Assembly (NCBI RefSeq): GCF_023278085.1 | Contig: NZ_CP066265.1 | Span: 3,180,001-3,244,000 of the forward strand | Direction: 5' to 3' | DNA length: 64,000 nt | From: Pseudomonas syringae | Lineage (GTDB): Bacteria > Pseudomonadota > Gammaproteobacteria > Pseudomonadales > Pseudomonadaceae | Part shown: positions 8,740-16,682 of the stretch, piece by piece | How positions within the stretch are numbered: the stretch's first letter is position 1 | Layout of the letters: every line of letters starts with the position of its first letter | Position numbers and translations under genes: made by a program | The notes under the pieces: model-generated | Told to the model about the DNA's origin: nothing | The model's database searches: none | Seen by the model: only the letters and a program-made list of their open reading frames with translations

Positions 8740-10158
8740 ATGGCCGCCAACATAGAAGAAAGTCGTTCCGCCCGGTTTGCCCTGCGCTGTGCCGCCTGGG
8801 CCGAGCGCTGGTTTCCTGATTCCTGGGTGTTCGCCGCACTGGCGGTGGTCATCGTCACCCTGGCAACGCTGGCCATCGGGGCGCGTCCGGCCGAGGCTGC
8901 CAAGGCATTCGGCGATGGTTTCTGGAGCCTGATTCCGTTCACCATGCAGATGGCGTTCGTGGTCATCGGCGGCTATGTGGTCGCCAGCTCGCCGCCTGCC
9001 GTGCGGCTGATCGACCGCCTGGCCAGAGTGCCGCGTAACGGCCGCTCGGCAGTGGCCTGGGTGGCGCTGATTTCCATGCTCGCCTCGCTGCTCAACTGGG
9101 GACTGTCGCTAGTGTTCGGTGGTTTGCTGGTTCGCGCCCTCGCCCGCCGCACTGACCTGCGCATGGATTATCGCGCTGCCGGCGCCGCTGCCTATCTAGG
9201 GCTGGGTGCGGTGTGGGCGCTGGGGCTGTCATCTTCGGCCGCGCAATTACAAGCCAATCCGGCCAGCCTGCCGCCGTCGATCCTGTCGATCACTGGCGTG
9301 ATCCCGTTCACTGAAACCATCTTTCTCTGGCAGTCCGGTGTCATGCTCGCGGCGCTGGTCGTCATCTCGCTGATCGTGGCTTACGCCACCGCGCCCGGCC
9401 CAAACAGTGCCCGCGATGCCAAAGCCTGTGGCGTTGACCCGGCATTCAATCTGCCGCCGCTGCCTGCGCGCACCCGCCCCGGCGAATGGCTGGAATACAG
9501 CCCGCTGCTGATTATCCTGATGGTGCTGCTGGGCGCTGGCTGGCTGTTCAGCGAATTTTCCAGCAAACCGGCGATTACTGCGATTTCCGGGCTGAACACC
9601 TACAACTTCCTGTTCATCATGCTCGGCGCACTCTTGCACTGGCGGCCGCGCAGCTTTCTCGATGCCGTGGCGCGTGCCGTGCCGACCACCACCGGCGTGC
9701 TGATCCAGTTTCCGTTGTATGGCTCGATTGCCGCATTGCTGACCACCGTCAAAGGTGGTGACGCGCAAACACTCGCGCATTACATCTCGACCTTCTTCAC
9801 CAGCATTGCCTCCCACGATACCTACGCGATCCTGATGGGCGTCTACTCGGCCATTTTGGGTTTCTTCATCCCGTCAGGCGGCGGCAAGTGGATCATCGAA
9901 GCACCTTACGTCATGCAGGTGGCCAACGACCTGCAATACCACCTCGGTTGGGCCGTGCAGATCTACAACGCCGCCGAAGCCTTGCCGAACCTGATCAACC
10001 CGTTCTACATGCTGCCGCTGCTGGGCGTATTGGGCCTGAAGGCCCGGGACCTGATCGGCTTTTCGTTCGTGCAGTTACTGGTCCATGCGCCGCTGGTGCT
10101 GTTTCTGCTGTGGGCGCTGGGCACGACGCTGACCTACACGCCACCAGTCATGCCCTGA
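8740..10158 (+). CDS. atoE: AtoE-type short-chain fatty acid transporter
   Basis: A 472-residue polytopic inner-membrane protein of the short-chain fatty acid transporter family (AtoE/TIGR00366-like), with about a dozen hydrophobic segments. Family features visible include RCAAWAERWFPDSWVFA at the N-terminus and FIPSGGGKWIIEAPYV near the C-terminal third. The ATG at 8740 is six bases after AAGAGGTG; the upstream in-frame GTG at 8731 overlaps that ribosome site. Being third in an operon with the two CoA-transferase subunits, it likely imports acetoacetate or short-chain acids for activation. The gene ends two bases before the convergent monooxygenase stop. Confidence 0.9.
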   Translation: MAANIEESRSARFALRCAAWAERWFPDSWVFAALAVVIVTLATLAIGARPAEAAKAFGDGFWSLIPFTMQMAFVVIGGYVVASSPPAVRLIDRLARVPRNGRSAVAWVALISMLASLLNWGLSLVFGGLLVRALARRTDLRMDYRAAGAAAYLGLGAVWALGLSSSAAQLQANPASLPPSILSITGVIPFTETIFLWQSGVMLAALVVISLIVAYATAPGPNSARDAKACGVDPAFNLPPLPARTRPGEWLEYSPLLIILMVLLGAGWLFSEFSSKPAITAISGLNTYNFLFIMLGALLHWRPRSFLDAVARAVPTTTGVLIQFPLYGSIAALLTTVKGGDAQTLAHYISTFFTSIASHDTYAILMGVYSAILGFFIPSGGGKWIIEAPYVMQVANDLQYHLGWAVQIYNAAEALPNLINPFYMLPLLGVLGLKARDLIGFSFVQLLVHAPLVLFLLWALGTTLTYTPPVMP

Positions 10159-10160
10159 CG

Positions 10161-10490
10161 TTAAAGCTGGCCGAACGAGTAGTCGCGCTCGACTTTGCAG
10201 ACCCGCGTGGTAAACGCCTGATACCAGCGTGCGCGGCCCTGCTCGCGGACCGCCGCGTGTTCGGCCCGCTGTTTCCAGGCCAGAATCGCGGCTTCGTCGG
10301 TCCAGTAAGAGACCGTCACGCCCAGCCCATCGTCGTCGCGCACCGACTCGACACCGAGAAAACCCGGTTGCCGGCTGGCCAGCTCGACCATTCGCTGTGC
10401 AGCCTCGCCATACGCCTGATTGTTGTCAGGCGAACGCAACGAGGTGAACACCACCGCGAAGTAAGGCGTCGGAAAGCGTGCGGCGATCAC
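10161..10490 (-). CDS. ABM-domain (antibiotic biosynthesis monooxygenase-like) protein
   Basis: A 109-residue ferredoxin-like-fold protein of the ABM superfamily, usually small dimeric oxygenases or haem/quinone-modifying proteins. The pattern AVVFTSLRS...MVELASRQPGFLGVESVRDDDGLGVTVSYW is typical. I choose the GTG at 10490 because it overlaps the stop of the upstream gene as GTGA, implying translational coupling. An ATG at 10520 would add ten residues but has a distant ribosome site. The coupling to the amidotransferase-like gene suggests related function, but no substrate is evident. Confidence 0.75.
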   Translation of the reverse strand: MIAARFPTPYFAVVFTSLRSPDNNQAYGEAAQRMVELASRQPGFLGVESVRDDDGLGVTVSYWTDEAAILAWKQRAEHAAVREQGRARWYQAFTTRVCKVERDYSFGQL

Positions 10491-11224
10491 GATTTGTCGC
10501 TCTGAACAGACGAGATGCAAGCGCGCATAAATGCCTCGACCACAGGCGCAATCATGCCTGCCAACGCAGCGCGCTCCGGCTGGAACAGTGTGGCAACGAA
10601 AAACGGGTGGCCCTGTAATTCCATGCAGCGCACCTCACCTTCAGGACCGCGCCCGCTGATTTTCAATTCAGCGCCGAACAGCGACGCTTCCAGCTCGCGG
10701 CGCAGGCCATAGCGACAGTGATAGCGCTCTTCGATATCCAGCGTGCCATAAGCGCGAGCGATCAGCGTGTCCGGCAATAAGTGAATGGGCGCCAGCGCAT
10801 CGACCAGCGAGCAACTGAGCGGTTCGATGATCACGTTTCCTGCGTCAGGCGCGGTTTCGCCATGCTCGGCGTCCGCCCAGCCCAGGCAATTGCGTGCGTA
10901 CTCGACCAGGGCATGCTGAAAACCACCGCACGTCCCCAGAAACGGAACATGCTTGTCGCGGGCGAAACCAATGGCTGTCAACGCACCCTGCATGTCCAGA
11001 TACGGGCTGCCCGGCACGCACCACAAGCCGTCGAACTCGCCAAGACGTGCACCGTCGCCAATCTGCGCCGTCGGTAACCACGTAACCTCAACCCGCGCCT
11101 GCAACGCGTCGGCGGCCATCTGCAATGCCAGCGGAATCGCCTGATGGGCCGCCACCTCAGCGATGAAATCCCCTACCAGCCCGATGTGCAACTGTTTTAC
11201 CGCTACCTCTGCTACTGCGCCCAT
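10487..11224 (-). CDS. CTP synthase C-terminal-domain-like glutamine amidotransferase
   Basis: A 245-residue stand-alone class I glutamine amidotransferase-like protein, resembling the C-terminal domain of CTP synthase without its synthase half. The nucleophile elbow is GTCGGFQHA (Cys conserved). In CTP synthase the triad ends FHPE; here the equivalent stretch reads LFQPERAAL, so the catalytic His appears replaced by Gln. A separate GHPFF lies nearby. A family annotated as CTP synthase C-terminal region-related protein exists and this probably belongs to it; whether it hydrolyses glutamine is uncertain. It is the first gene of a two-gene unit with the ABM protein. Confidence 0.75.
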   Translation of the reverse strand: MGAVAEVAVKQLHIGLVGDFIAEVAAHQAIPLALQMAADALQARVEVTWLPTAQIGDGARLGEFDGLWCVPGSPYLDMQGALTAIGFARDKHVPFLGTCGGFQHALVEYARNCLGWADAEHGETAPDAGNVIIEPLSCSLVDALAPIHLLPDTLIARAYGTLDIEERYHCRYGLRRELEASLFGAELKISGRGPEGEVRCMELQGHPFFVATLFQPERAALAGMIAPVVEAFMRACISSVQSDKS

Positions 11225-11331
11225 GCCCTGCTCCCTGTCCGGTTTTTGTGAAATCCGATCGGACTATAAACAGGCAGAAACGCAATCAGAATGGGCGAAC
11301 AGGCAAATCATTTATGCAGCGCTGCACTGTT

Positions 11332-12264
11332 TTATTCGGTAACCGGCGTCAGTACCGGCTGCCCGGAAAAGAATGCCAGCAGGTTATCGTTGACCATTTG
11401 CACGCTGTCTCTCGACGCCTCGGGCGACAGGCCCGCCACGTGCGGCGTAAGGACGACATTGTTGAGGGTCTTGAGCACGTCCGGCACGTTGGGCTCGTCG
11501 TCGAAAACGTCCAGCGCCGCTCCGGCAATCTGCTGGTTCTCAAGCGCCCTGACCAGCGCATGGGTATCCACGACGCTGGCGCGGGCAATGTTGACCAGAA
11601 ACCCTTCGGGGCCCAGCGCTTCCAGCACGTCTGCGTCGACCAGATGTTGCGTACCGTTGCCACCGGGCGTGGCGATCACCAGCACATCCGACTCGGCCGC
11701 CAGCGCCTGCGCCGTGGCATGCCAGGTGTAGCTGCAGTCGTTGCGCGGCTTGCGATTGTGATAACCGATGACGATGTCGAACGCGGCCGCCCGTTTGGCG
11801 ATGGCCAGCCCCACAGCCCCCAGACCGATGATGCCCAGACGCTTGCCTGCCAGTGACGGGCGTACGACCTTGCGCCATTCGCTGCGGCGCACCGATGCAT
11901 CGGCCTGCGGAATGTCGCGCACCAGCGACAGCAACAGCGCCAACGCATGATCAGCCACTGTGGCGGCGTTGACTCCGGCGCCATTGGTCACCGTGATGCC
12001 TCGCGCCCTGGCGGCAGGCAGATCGACCTTCTCGTAACCTGCCCCGCTTACGCAGATGATGCGCAAATGCGGCAGAGCATCCATTTCCTCGGCAAAAAAC
12101 CCCAACGGCCCACGCGTTACCACCGCGCTGATGCCTTGACCATGAGTGGCAATCGCCTCGGCACGTTGCTCGGCCGTCGGCGCACGAATCAGCTGGAAGC
12201 CGCTGCTTTCCAGAATCGGCAGATACGTGCCCAGGCTTTCAACCAGCACCAATACCGTTGTCAT
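11332..12264 (-). CDS. D-2-hydroxyacid dehydrogenase (NAD(P)-dependent)
   Basis: A 310-residue dehydrogenase of the D-isomer-specific 2-hydroxyacid family, interconverting 2-oxoacids and D-2-hydroxyacids in the cytoplasm (glyoxylate/hydroxypyruvate reductase type). Visible motifs are the Rossmann loop GIIGLGAVGLAIAKR, the catalytic Arg in NIARASVVD, Glu in DVFDDEPN and His in TPHVAG. The frame is open to 12429, but the ATG at 12264 follows GGGAG at six bases and starts the domain properly. It is divergent from glpQ. The specific substrate cannot be read from sequence. Confidence 0.9.
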   Translation of the reverse strand: MTTVLVLVESLGTYLPILESSGFQLIRAPTAEQRAEAIATHGQGISAVVTRGPLGFFAEEMDALPHLRIICVSGAGYEKVDLPAARARGITVTNGAGVNAATVADHALALLLSLVRDIPQADASVRRSEWRKVVRPSLAGKRLGIIGLGAVGLAIAKRAAAFDIVIGYHNRKPRNDCSYTWHATAQALAAESDVLVIATPGGNGTQHLVDADVLEALGPEGFLVNIARASVVDTHALVRALENQQIAGAALDVFDDEPNVPDVLKTLNNVVLTPHVAGLSPEASRDSVQMVNDNLLAFFSGQPVLTPVTE

Positions 12265-12427
12265 GTACGCTCCCGTTCGATCCGTAAAACACTGACAGTA
12301 ACGCGACTCGAAGCACTTGTGCAGCGTCAATGGCGCTCGCCTTGAAAAAAGCCTTCGCGATAAGGCCATTCGTTCATAAAGTGGACGCATTTGCCGGACA
12401 GACTGAGGCTCAACCGACCTCGACAAC

Positions 12428-12445
12428 ACGATAGTGCGCTATCGT
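12428..12445. promoter_or_regulatory. short inverted repeat in the glpQ upstream region
   Basis: ACGATAG-TGCG-CTATCGT forms a perfect 7-bp stem with a four-base loop, about 80 bases before the glpQ start and 164 bases before the divergent dehydrogenase gene. It could be an operator or leader hairpin. I found no clear tandem Pho box in this 258-base gap. Confidence 0.3.
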
Positions 12446-12522
12446 TGCTCGCAGCGACGCGCCCCGTGTCACGTTCGACTGGCGCAACCGAACGCACTCT
12501 GCAAACAAGGAACCACCCGCCC

Positions 12523-13665
12523 ATGCAAGGATTTTCCACCACGCTGTTGAAACGCACGCTCCTGGCTGCGGCTGTCATGTCGAGCCTGATGCTGTCATCG
12601 GGCCTGGCATCGGCAGCGGAAGCGCCGGGCAAGCTGTTGAGCGAGAAATACGGCCTGCCATGGCCCGCCGCAATCGCCCACCGCGGCGCCTCGTTCGATG
12701 CCCCGGAAGAGACCATCCCGGCGTACACCCTGGCGCGGGATCTGGGCGCGGACTATCTGGAAATGGACATCCAGCGCACCAGGGATGGCGTACTGATTGC
12801 GCTGCACGATGACGTGCTGGAACGCACGACCAACATCGCTCAAGTGTTCCCGACGCGGGTCAAGGACCCGGTCAGTTCATTCACTCTGGCAGAGCTCAAG
12901 CAACTGGACGCTGGCTCATGGTTCAACAAGGCCTACCCGGACCGGGCTCGCGACAGTTACGCCGGGTTGCAAATCCTTACGCTGGACGAAGTCATTGATA
13001 TCGCCGAGGGCGGCGCCAACAAGCCAGGGCTGTACATCGAAACCAAGGTGCCGAACAAATTTCCCGGTGTCGAAGCCGACCTGAAGAAGGCACTGACCAA
13101 ACGCGGCTGGCTGACCGAACGTCCGGCCGCCGCTGCAGGACACGTCAACGTCGCGCATATGCCCGGCCGCGTGGTCCTGCAGACCTTCGAGAAGCAGAGC
13201 CTGGAACTGCTGCAAAAAGAAATGCCGAACGTGCCCAAGGTCATGCTGTTATGGATTGGCGAAGGCTCGATCGAGCCAAAATCCAGCGTCGCGTTCAAAG
13301 ACTCCGGTTTCAAGGACAAGGCCAGCTATTACGGGGCGCAGGAAGTCAAATCCCCGGAGGAGTTCGCGCAGTGGATTGACTGGGCCAAGGCTCACGGGGC
13401 CATCGGCACTGGCCCTTCGGCAAAACTGGCGCAAGGCGGCGACCAGAGCTACATGGACCTGGTCAAGCCCTGGATGAACAACCTCACGCATGAAAAAGGC
13501 CTGGTGATCCACCCTTATACCGTGGACGACGAAGCCGACTTCAAGCGGATCAGCAAAGACGGTGCCGACGGTTTCTTCACCAACCGTACCGCAGAACTGT
13601 TGAAGTTCTACGGTCGGCCGGCCAAGGAAAGCATCGACGCGATTCTGAAGCGTAACGGCTACTGA
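12523..13665 (+). CDS. glpQ: periplasmic glycerophosphodiester phosphodiesterase
   Basis: A 380-residue exported enzyme hydrolysing glycerophosphodiesters (deacylated phospholipids) to glycerol-3-phosphate plus alcohol. A Sec signal peptide covers about the first 30 residues, with cleavage near GLASAAEA. The GDPD catalytic motif is intact: IAHRGASFDAPEETIPAY, then LEMDIQRTRDGVLIALHDD with the metal-binding Glu/Asp and catalytic His. Length and the internal insertions match GlpQ rather than cytoplasmic UgpQ. The start at 12523 has AAGGA 11 bases upstream, slightly long. It converges on the TonB receptor gene over a shared hairpin. Confidence 0.92.
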   Translation: MQGFSTTLLKRTLLAAAVMSSLMLSSGLASAAEAPGKLLSEKYGLPWPAAIAHRGASFDAPEETIPAYTLARDLGADYLEMDIQRTRDGVLIALHDDVLERTTNIAQVFPTRVKDPVSSFTLAELKQLDAGSWFNKAYPDRARDSYAGLQILTLDEVIDIAEGGANKPGLYIETKVPNKFPGVEADLKKALTKRGWLTERPAAAAGHVNVAHMPGRVVLQTFEKQSLELLQKEMPNVPKVMLLWIGEGSIEPKSSVAFKDSGFKDKASYYGAQEVKSPEEFAQWIDWAKAHGAIGTGPSAKLAQGGDQSYMDLVKPWMNNLTHEKGLVIHPYTVDDEADFKRISKDGADGFFTNRTAELLKFYGRPAKESIDAILKRNGY

Positions 13666-13672
13666 TCGAATG

Positions 13673-13700
13673 ACAGGCCACATCCGGCGATGTGGCCTGT
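13673..13700. terminator. convergent hairpin between glpQ and the TonB receptor
   Basis: ACAGGCCACATC and GATGTGGCCTGT form a perfect 12-bp stem with a CGGC loop. It lies 8 bases after the glpQ stop and 11 bases before the opposing receptor stop, so it can serve both strands. Neither side has a strong T-run, so efficiency is uncertain. Confidence 0.65.
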
Positions 13701-13710
13701 TATCGACTCA

Positions 13711-15897
13711 TCAGAAATCGAGGGTGCCCGACAGTTTCAAAGTGCGCGGCTCACCCTGAGTCAGATAGCCGCCATTGGCTGATGCCCAGTAGTCCTTGTT
13801 CATCAGGTTCTCGACGTTGGCACGCAAGGTCACGTCCTTCTGCGCAACGTTGAAGGTGTACCGTGCGCCCAGATCGAAGCGGTTCCAGGTCGGAATGCTC
13901 AACGCGTTGGCGGCGTCGACATACTGCCCACCGGTACGCAACATGCGCGCGCTGACCGCAGCGCCCGCGATACCAGGTACGTCCCAATCGGCACCTGCGT
14001 TGAACTGGAAGGTCGGCACGCCGATGGCCCGGTTGCCGTCGTTGCTGCCGCCCGACGTGCCGCTCACCTCGGTGTCCATCAGGGTCAGACCGGCCAGCAG
14101 ACGCAGGCCGCTGACAGGCTCGCCAAAGACGTTCATTTCCACGCCGCGGTTGCGCTGCTGGCCATCACGGACGTAGCGCGACGCGGTGCCTTCCAGCACC
14201 TGGTAGCCATCAGCCGGTTGCTCGATGCGGTACACGCCCAGGCTCGCGCCAAACGTGCCCATGTCCAGCTTCACGCCCGCCTCTACCTGCTTTGAACGCG
14301 ATGGAGGGAAAACCTCGCCGGGGTTGACAGTCACTGTATCGGGAGCCGTTGGCCCTTGCGCCAGACCTTCAATGCGGTTGGCGTAGAACGACACATATTG
14401 CCAAGGCTTGAACACCACCCCGTAGACCGGCGTCGTGATTGCCTCGTCATACAGGGCATTGCGCGGGCCACTGCCGTATTCGTAACCCTGCACACGCAAT
14501 TGCTGGCGACGCAGGCCTGCGGTCAACAGCAGTCGATCATCGAAGAAACCCAGCGTGTCGGAAAACGCGACGCTGCGCATACGGCTCTTGCCGACGATGC
14601 CGGGGTCATTCAGGTCGCCGGCGGTGAAACTGTCGAGTGCCGGGCGCTCCTGAGAAACAGGATCATACAGGTTGTTGCTGGAGGTGCTGCCGAACAGATA
14701 CGCACTGCGCTGCTCGGTCCAGATGCCGGACAGCCCGAAGTTGACCTTGTGGCTGACCGCGCCGGTCTGCAACTTGCCATTGATACCGGCCATGGCCGTC
14801 TTGTTGTCTTCGTCGTGCGGGATGAAAGACGGTGCGGCCGTGGTGTTGCCTGCGTCATCGTGGACGGTTGGCGAGCCATAAATGCCCACCTCGCGCGTGT
14901 GCTTCGCGCCTATTGCGGCATACAGCGTCCAGTCTTCGTTGAGGTCGTACTCGGCACGGCTCATGCCAAAGGTGTCTTCGGTTTCGGTCCAGGTCCAGTT
15001 CGGCGCGTAGTTGGTATCCGAGTCCGGAGCGTGCGGCACGCTGGTCAGGGCGCTGTCGACAAACACCGTGTTGCGGCTCTGATTGATACGTTGTTTCTGG
15101 TAAGCGAAGTCGCCGGAAAGGCGGAAGTTGTCACCCCGATAATCAAGCCCCAGGGCGAACAGCTTGCTGCGATGCTCTTCGTCCTCGACCCCGGTTTCGC
15201 CTTCGCGCTGGGACAGGTTGAGGCGTGCGCCGAAACGATTGTCTTCGCCGAAACGCTGACCGAGGTCCAGGTGCTCGCCGACCCGGCCGTCGCTGCTGAT
15301 GTCGGTGGTAAAGCGCCGCGTCGGTGTGTCCTGGGCACGTTTGGGCTGCAGGTTGACGCCACCGCCGATGCCCGAGCCGGTTGGCGTTACGCCGTTGATG
15401 AAAGCATTTGGCCCTTTGAACACCTCAACCCGTTCCAGTGCGTCGGTGGATATGAGCTGACGTGGCAGTACGCCGTACAGGCCGTTGTAGGAAATATCAT
15501 CGGTGGTCAGTTTGAAGCCGCGAATCACGAATACTTTCGAGGCGTTGGCATAACCGGATGACTGGCGTACCGATGAATCATTGAACAGTACATCGCCGAC
15601 GTCTTCGGCCTGCTGATCTTCGATCAGTTGCTCGGTGTAGCTGGTCATGGTGAACGGCACGTCCATGATGTCGGCATTTCCCAGAACGCCAAGCTGCCCG
15701 CCACGCGCTACTTGCCCGCCTGCATAGACGGGTGGAAGGGCATGCGGGTCGGCCTTGTCGGCACTGATATCGGTCTCTCCCAGCACCATTGGGCCGTCCT
15801 GCTGGCTGGCAGCAGCGGTAGCGGCCCAGGCCGGAGAACCCATGGAACAGCAAAACGCGAGCAACGTGAGGCGCATCGGAAAAGAGGGGGTGTGCAT
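13711..15897 (-). CDS. TonB-dependent siderophore receptor
   Basis: A 728-residue outer-membrane beta-barrel transporter. A signal peptide ends near SPAWAATA at about residue 27. A TonB-box-like MVLGETDIS stretch follows, then the plug domain (about residues 75-200, with VFVIRGFKL and RVEVFKGPNAFINGV) and the barrel, finishing in a C-terminal phenylalanine (SGTLDF), as barrel proteins do. There is no N-terminal STN signalling domain and no adjacent sigma/anti-sigma pair, so it is not a FpvA-type signalling receptor. The ligand is probably a ferric siderophore, but it is not determined. A weak Fur-like site lies upstream. Confidence 0.9.
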   Translation of the reverse strand: MHTPSFPMRLTLLAFCCSMGSPAWAATAAASQQDGPMVLGETDISADKADPHALPPVYAGGQVARGGQLGVLGNADIMDVPFTMTSYTEQLIEDQQAEDVGDVLFNDSSVRQSSGYANASKVFVIRGFKLTTDDISYNGLYGVLPRQLISTDALERVEVFKGPNAFINGVTPTGSGIGGGVNLQPKRAQDTPTRRFTTDISSDGRVGEHLDLGQRFGEDNRFGARLNLSQREGETGVEDEEHRSKLFALGLDYRGDNFRLSGDFAYQKQRINQSRNTVFVDSALTSVPHAPDSDTNYAPNWTWTETEDTFGMSRAEYDLNEDWTLYAAIGAKHTREVGIYGSPTVHDDAGNTTAAPSFIPHDEDNKTAMAGINGKLQTGAVSHKVNFGLSGIWTEQRSAYLFGSTSSNNLYDPVSQERPALDSFTAGDLNDPGIVGKSRMRSVAFSDTLGFFDDRLLLTAGLRRQQLRVQGYEYGSGPRNALYDEAITTPVYGVVFKPWQYVSFYANRIEGLAQGPTAPDTVTVNPGEVFPPSRSKQVEAGVKLDMGTFGASLGVYRIEQPADGYQVLEGTASRYVRDGQQRNRGVEMNVFGEPVSGLRLLAGLTLMDTEVSGTSGGSNDGNRAIGVPTFQFNAGADWDVPGIAGAAVSARMLRTGGQYVDAANALSIPTWNRFDLGARYTFNVAQKDVTLRANVENLMNKDYWASANGGYLTQGEPRTLKLSGTLDF

Positions 15898-15990
15898 GAA
15901 GAGATCCTGCTAACGGGATAAGCGAGATCGGAAGAGACCTTCCTGGAGATGACCGACTCAGTTGATGCGAAATGCTATCAGATGTTACTG

Positions 15991-16010
15991 GGAATGGTTA
16001 TCGTTTATTT
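15991..16010 (-). promoter_or_regulatory. weak Fur-box-like site upstream of the TonB receptor
   Basis: On the minus strand the site includes GATAACCATT, nine of ten bases of the core GATAATCATT of the Fur consensus, but the flanks fit poorly. It is about 95-115 bases before the receptor start. Iron regulation is likely for this gene class; this particular site is only suggestive. Confidence 0.3.
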
Positions 16011-16081
16011 GTCTGCGAGATGTTACAGCGTGGAACTTGCGCCTATTCTCGCTCCCACGCTTTACGTGATAGCGCATTTCG

Positions 16082-16383
16082 TAACGCTCTGCGTCACACA
16101 GCGGTTCTGTGATGGCAGTGAAATCAAGGTTCGACTCAGGTCACCTTTTCGCCCCTCGGCGACTCACTTTGAAAGGGCCAAAGTGAGCAAAGCCCCTGGC
16201 TCCGTTTCCGGCCCGACTTCGTCGGGTTCCTTCGTCCTGACCCTGATCCGGGGGTCGCCGCAACGGGCCATCCATGGCCCGGTGCGGCTAACTCGGCGTC
16301 CTTGCCGAGTTACCCCCGGATCAGGATCAGGACTCAGCCGTCACTTACGTCGCAATCGGTGTCGTCAGGGCTATCGCGATCGA
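16082..16383 (+). repeat. structured dispersed repeat, copy 1
   Basis: It begins with the REP-type end TAACGCTCTGCGTCACA. Hairpin 1 is CTCACTTTG/CAAAGTGAG (16163-16187). Hairpin 2 is CCCGAC-TTC-GTCGGG (16212-16226). A long outer stem pairs 16234-16254 with 16313-16333, with one mismatch, and encloses two hairpins: CGGGCCA/TGGCCCG (16264-16281) and TAACTCGGC/GCCGAGTTA (16289-16312). The element ends in a conserved tail including CAGCCGTCACTTACGTCGCA. Copy 2 lies at 24190-24542 in the same orientation with compensatory differences. No plausible protein is encoded. Confidence 0.85.
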
Positions 16384-16466
16384 AAAAGCACATCTAAAGC
16401 ATATTTAAGGCACATCTAAAGGACATCAAAAGCACATCAAAAGCACATCAAAAGCACATCAAGCGC
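16384..16466 (+). repeat. 11-bp tandem repeat array
   Basis: Seven to eight degenerate units of AAGCACATCAA follow repeat copy 1; the last three or four are nearly identical. Copy 2 has only one or two units at the equivalent place (24489-24512), so unit number differs between copies, as in a variable-number tandem repeat. Confidence 0.85.
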
Positions 16467-16682
16467 AGTAGCTTCAGGCGAAACATGACGTTGTGACGTG
16501 ACGGGGATTAATGAAGCGAAGCGTGGTGCACTGCTTGTCAATGCACAGTGGCATGGGGGGTGAACATTTGCTTAGCGCGATAAGCACCTATCCGGCAATG
16601 CTTTGAAACAGGTCGGCGACAGCCACCTGCCCCCTACTCTCGTGTAAGCTCACACGCTGTTGGTTTTCCCATCGAGAGGCCT

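Larger units (their letters stand above)
15898..16682. other. 785-base divergent intergenic region
   Basis: The region lies between the receptor start and pssA. It contains a possible Fur site (15991-16010), half of a REP doublet (TCTCGCTCCCACGC near 16050), structured repeat copy 1 (16082-16383), an 11-base tandem array (16384-16466) and about 215 bases of pssA upstream sequence. The last part has a small GCTTA/TAAGC hairpin and the ribosome site GAGAGG. Frames across it translate only the repeat. Confidence 0.7.

Noticed and set aside
7118..10158. Truncated acetoacetate (ato) operon because no thiolase is present
   Set aside because: CoA-transferase and transporter sets without an adjacent thiolase are plausible; nothing shows that a gene has been lost here.
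14356..15561. 401-codon open frame antisense to the TonB receptor gene
   Set aside because: It lies wholly inside a well-supported receptor gene and shows no motif; long antisense frames are expected from GC-rich codon use.
15949..16419. 156-codon frame across the structured repeat
   Set aside because: The translation follows repeat stems and its analogue is not maintained in copy 2; the paired substitutions indicate selection on structure, not protein.
16384..16466. Possible CRISPR array
   Set aside because: Units are about 11 bp with no spacers and no cas genes are present; it is a simple tandem repeat.
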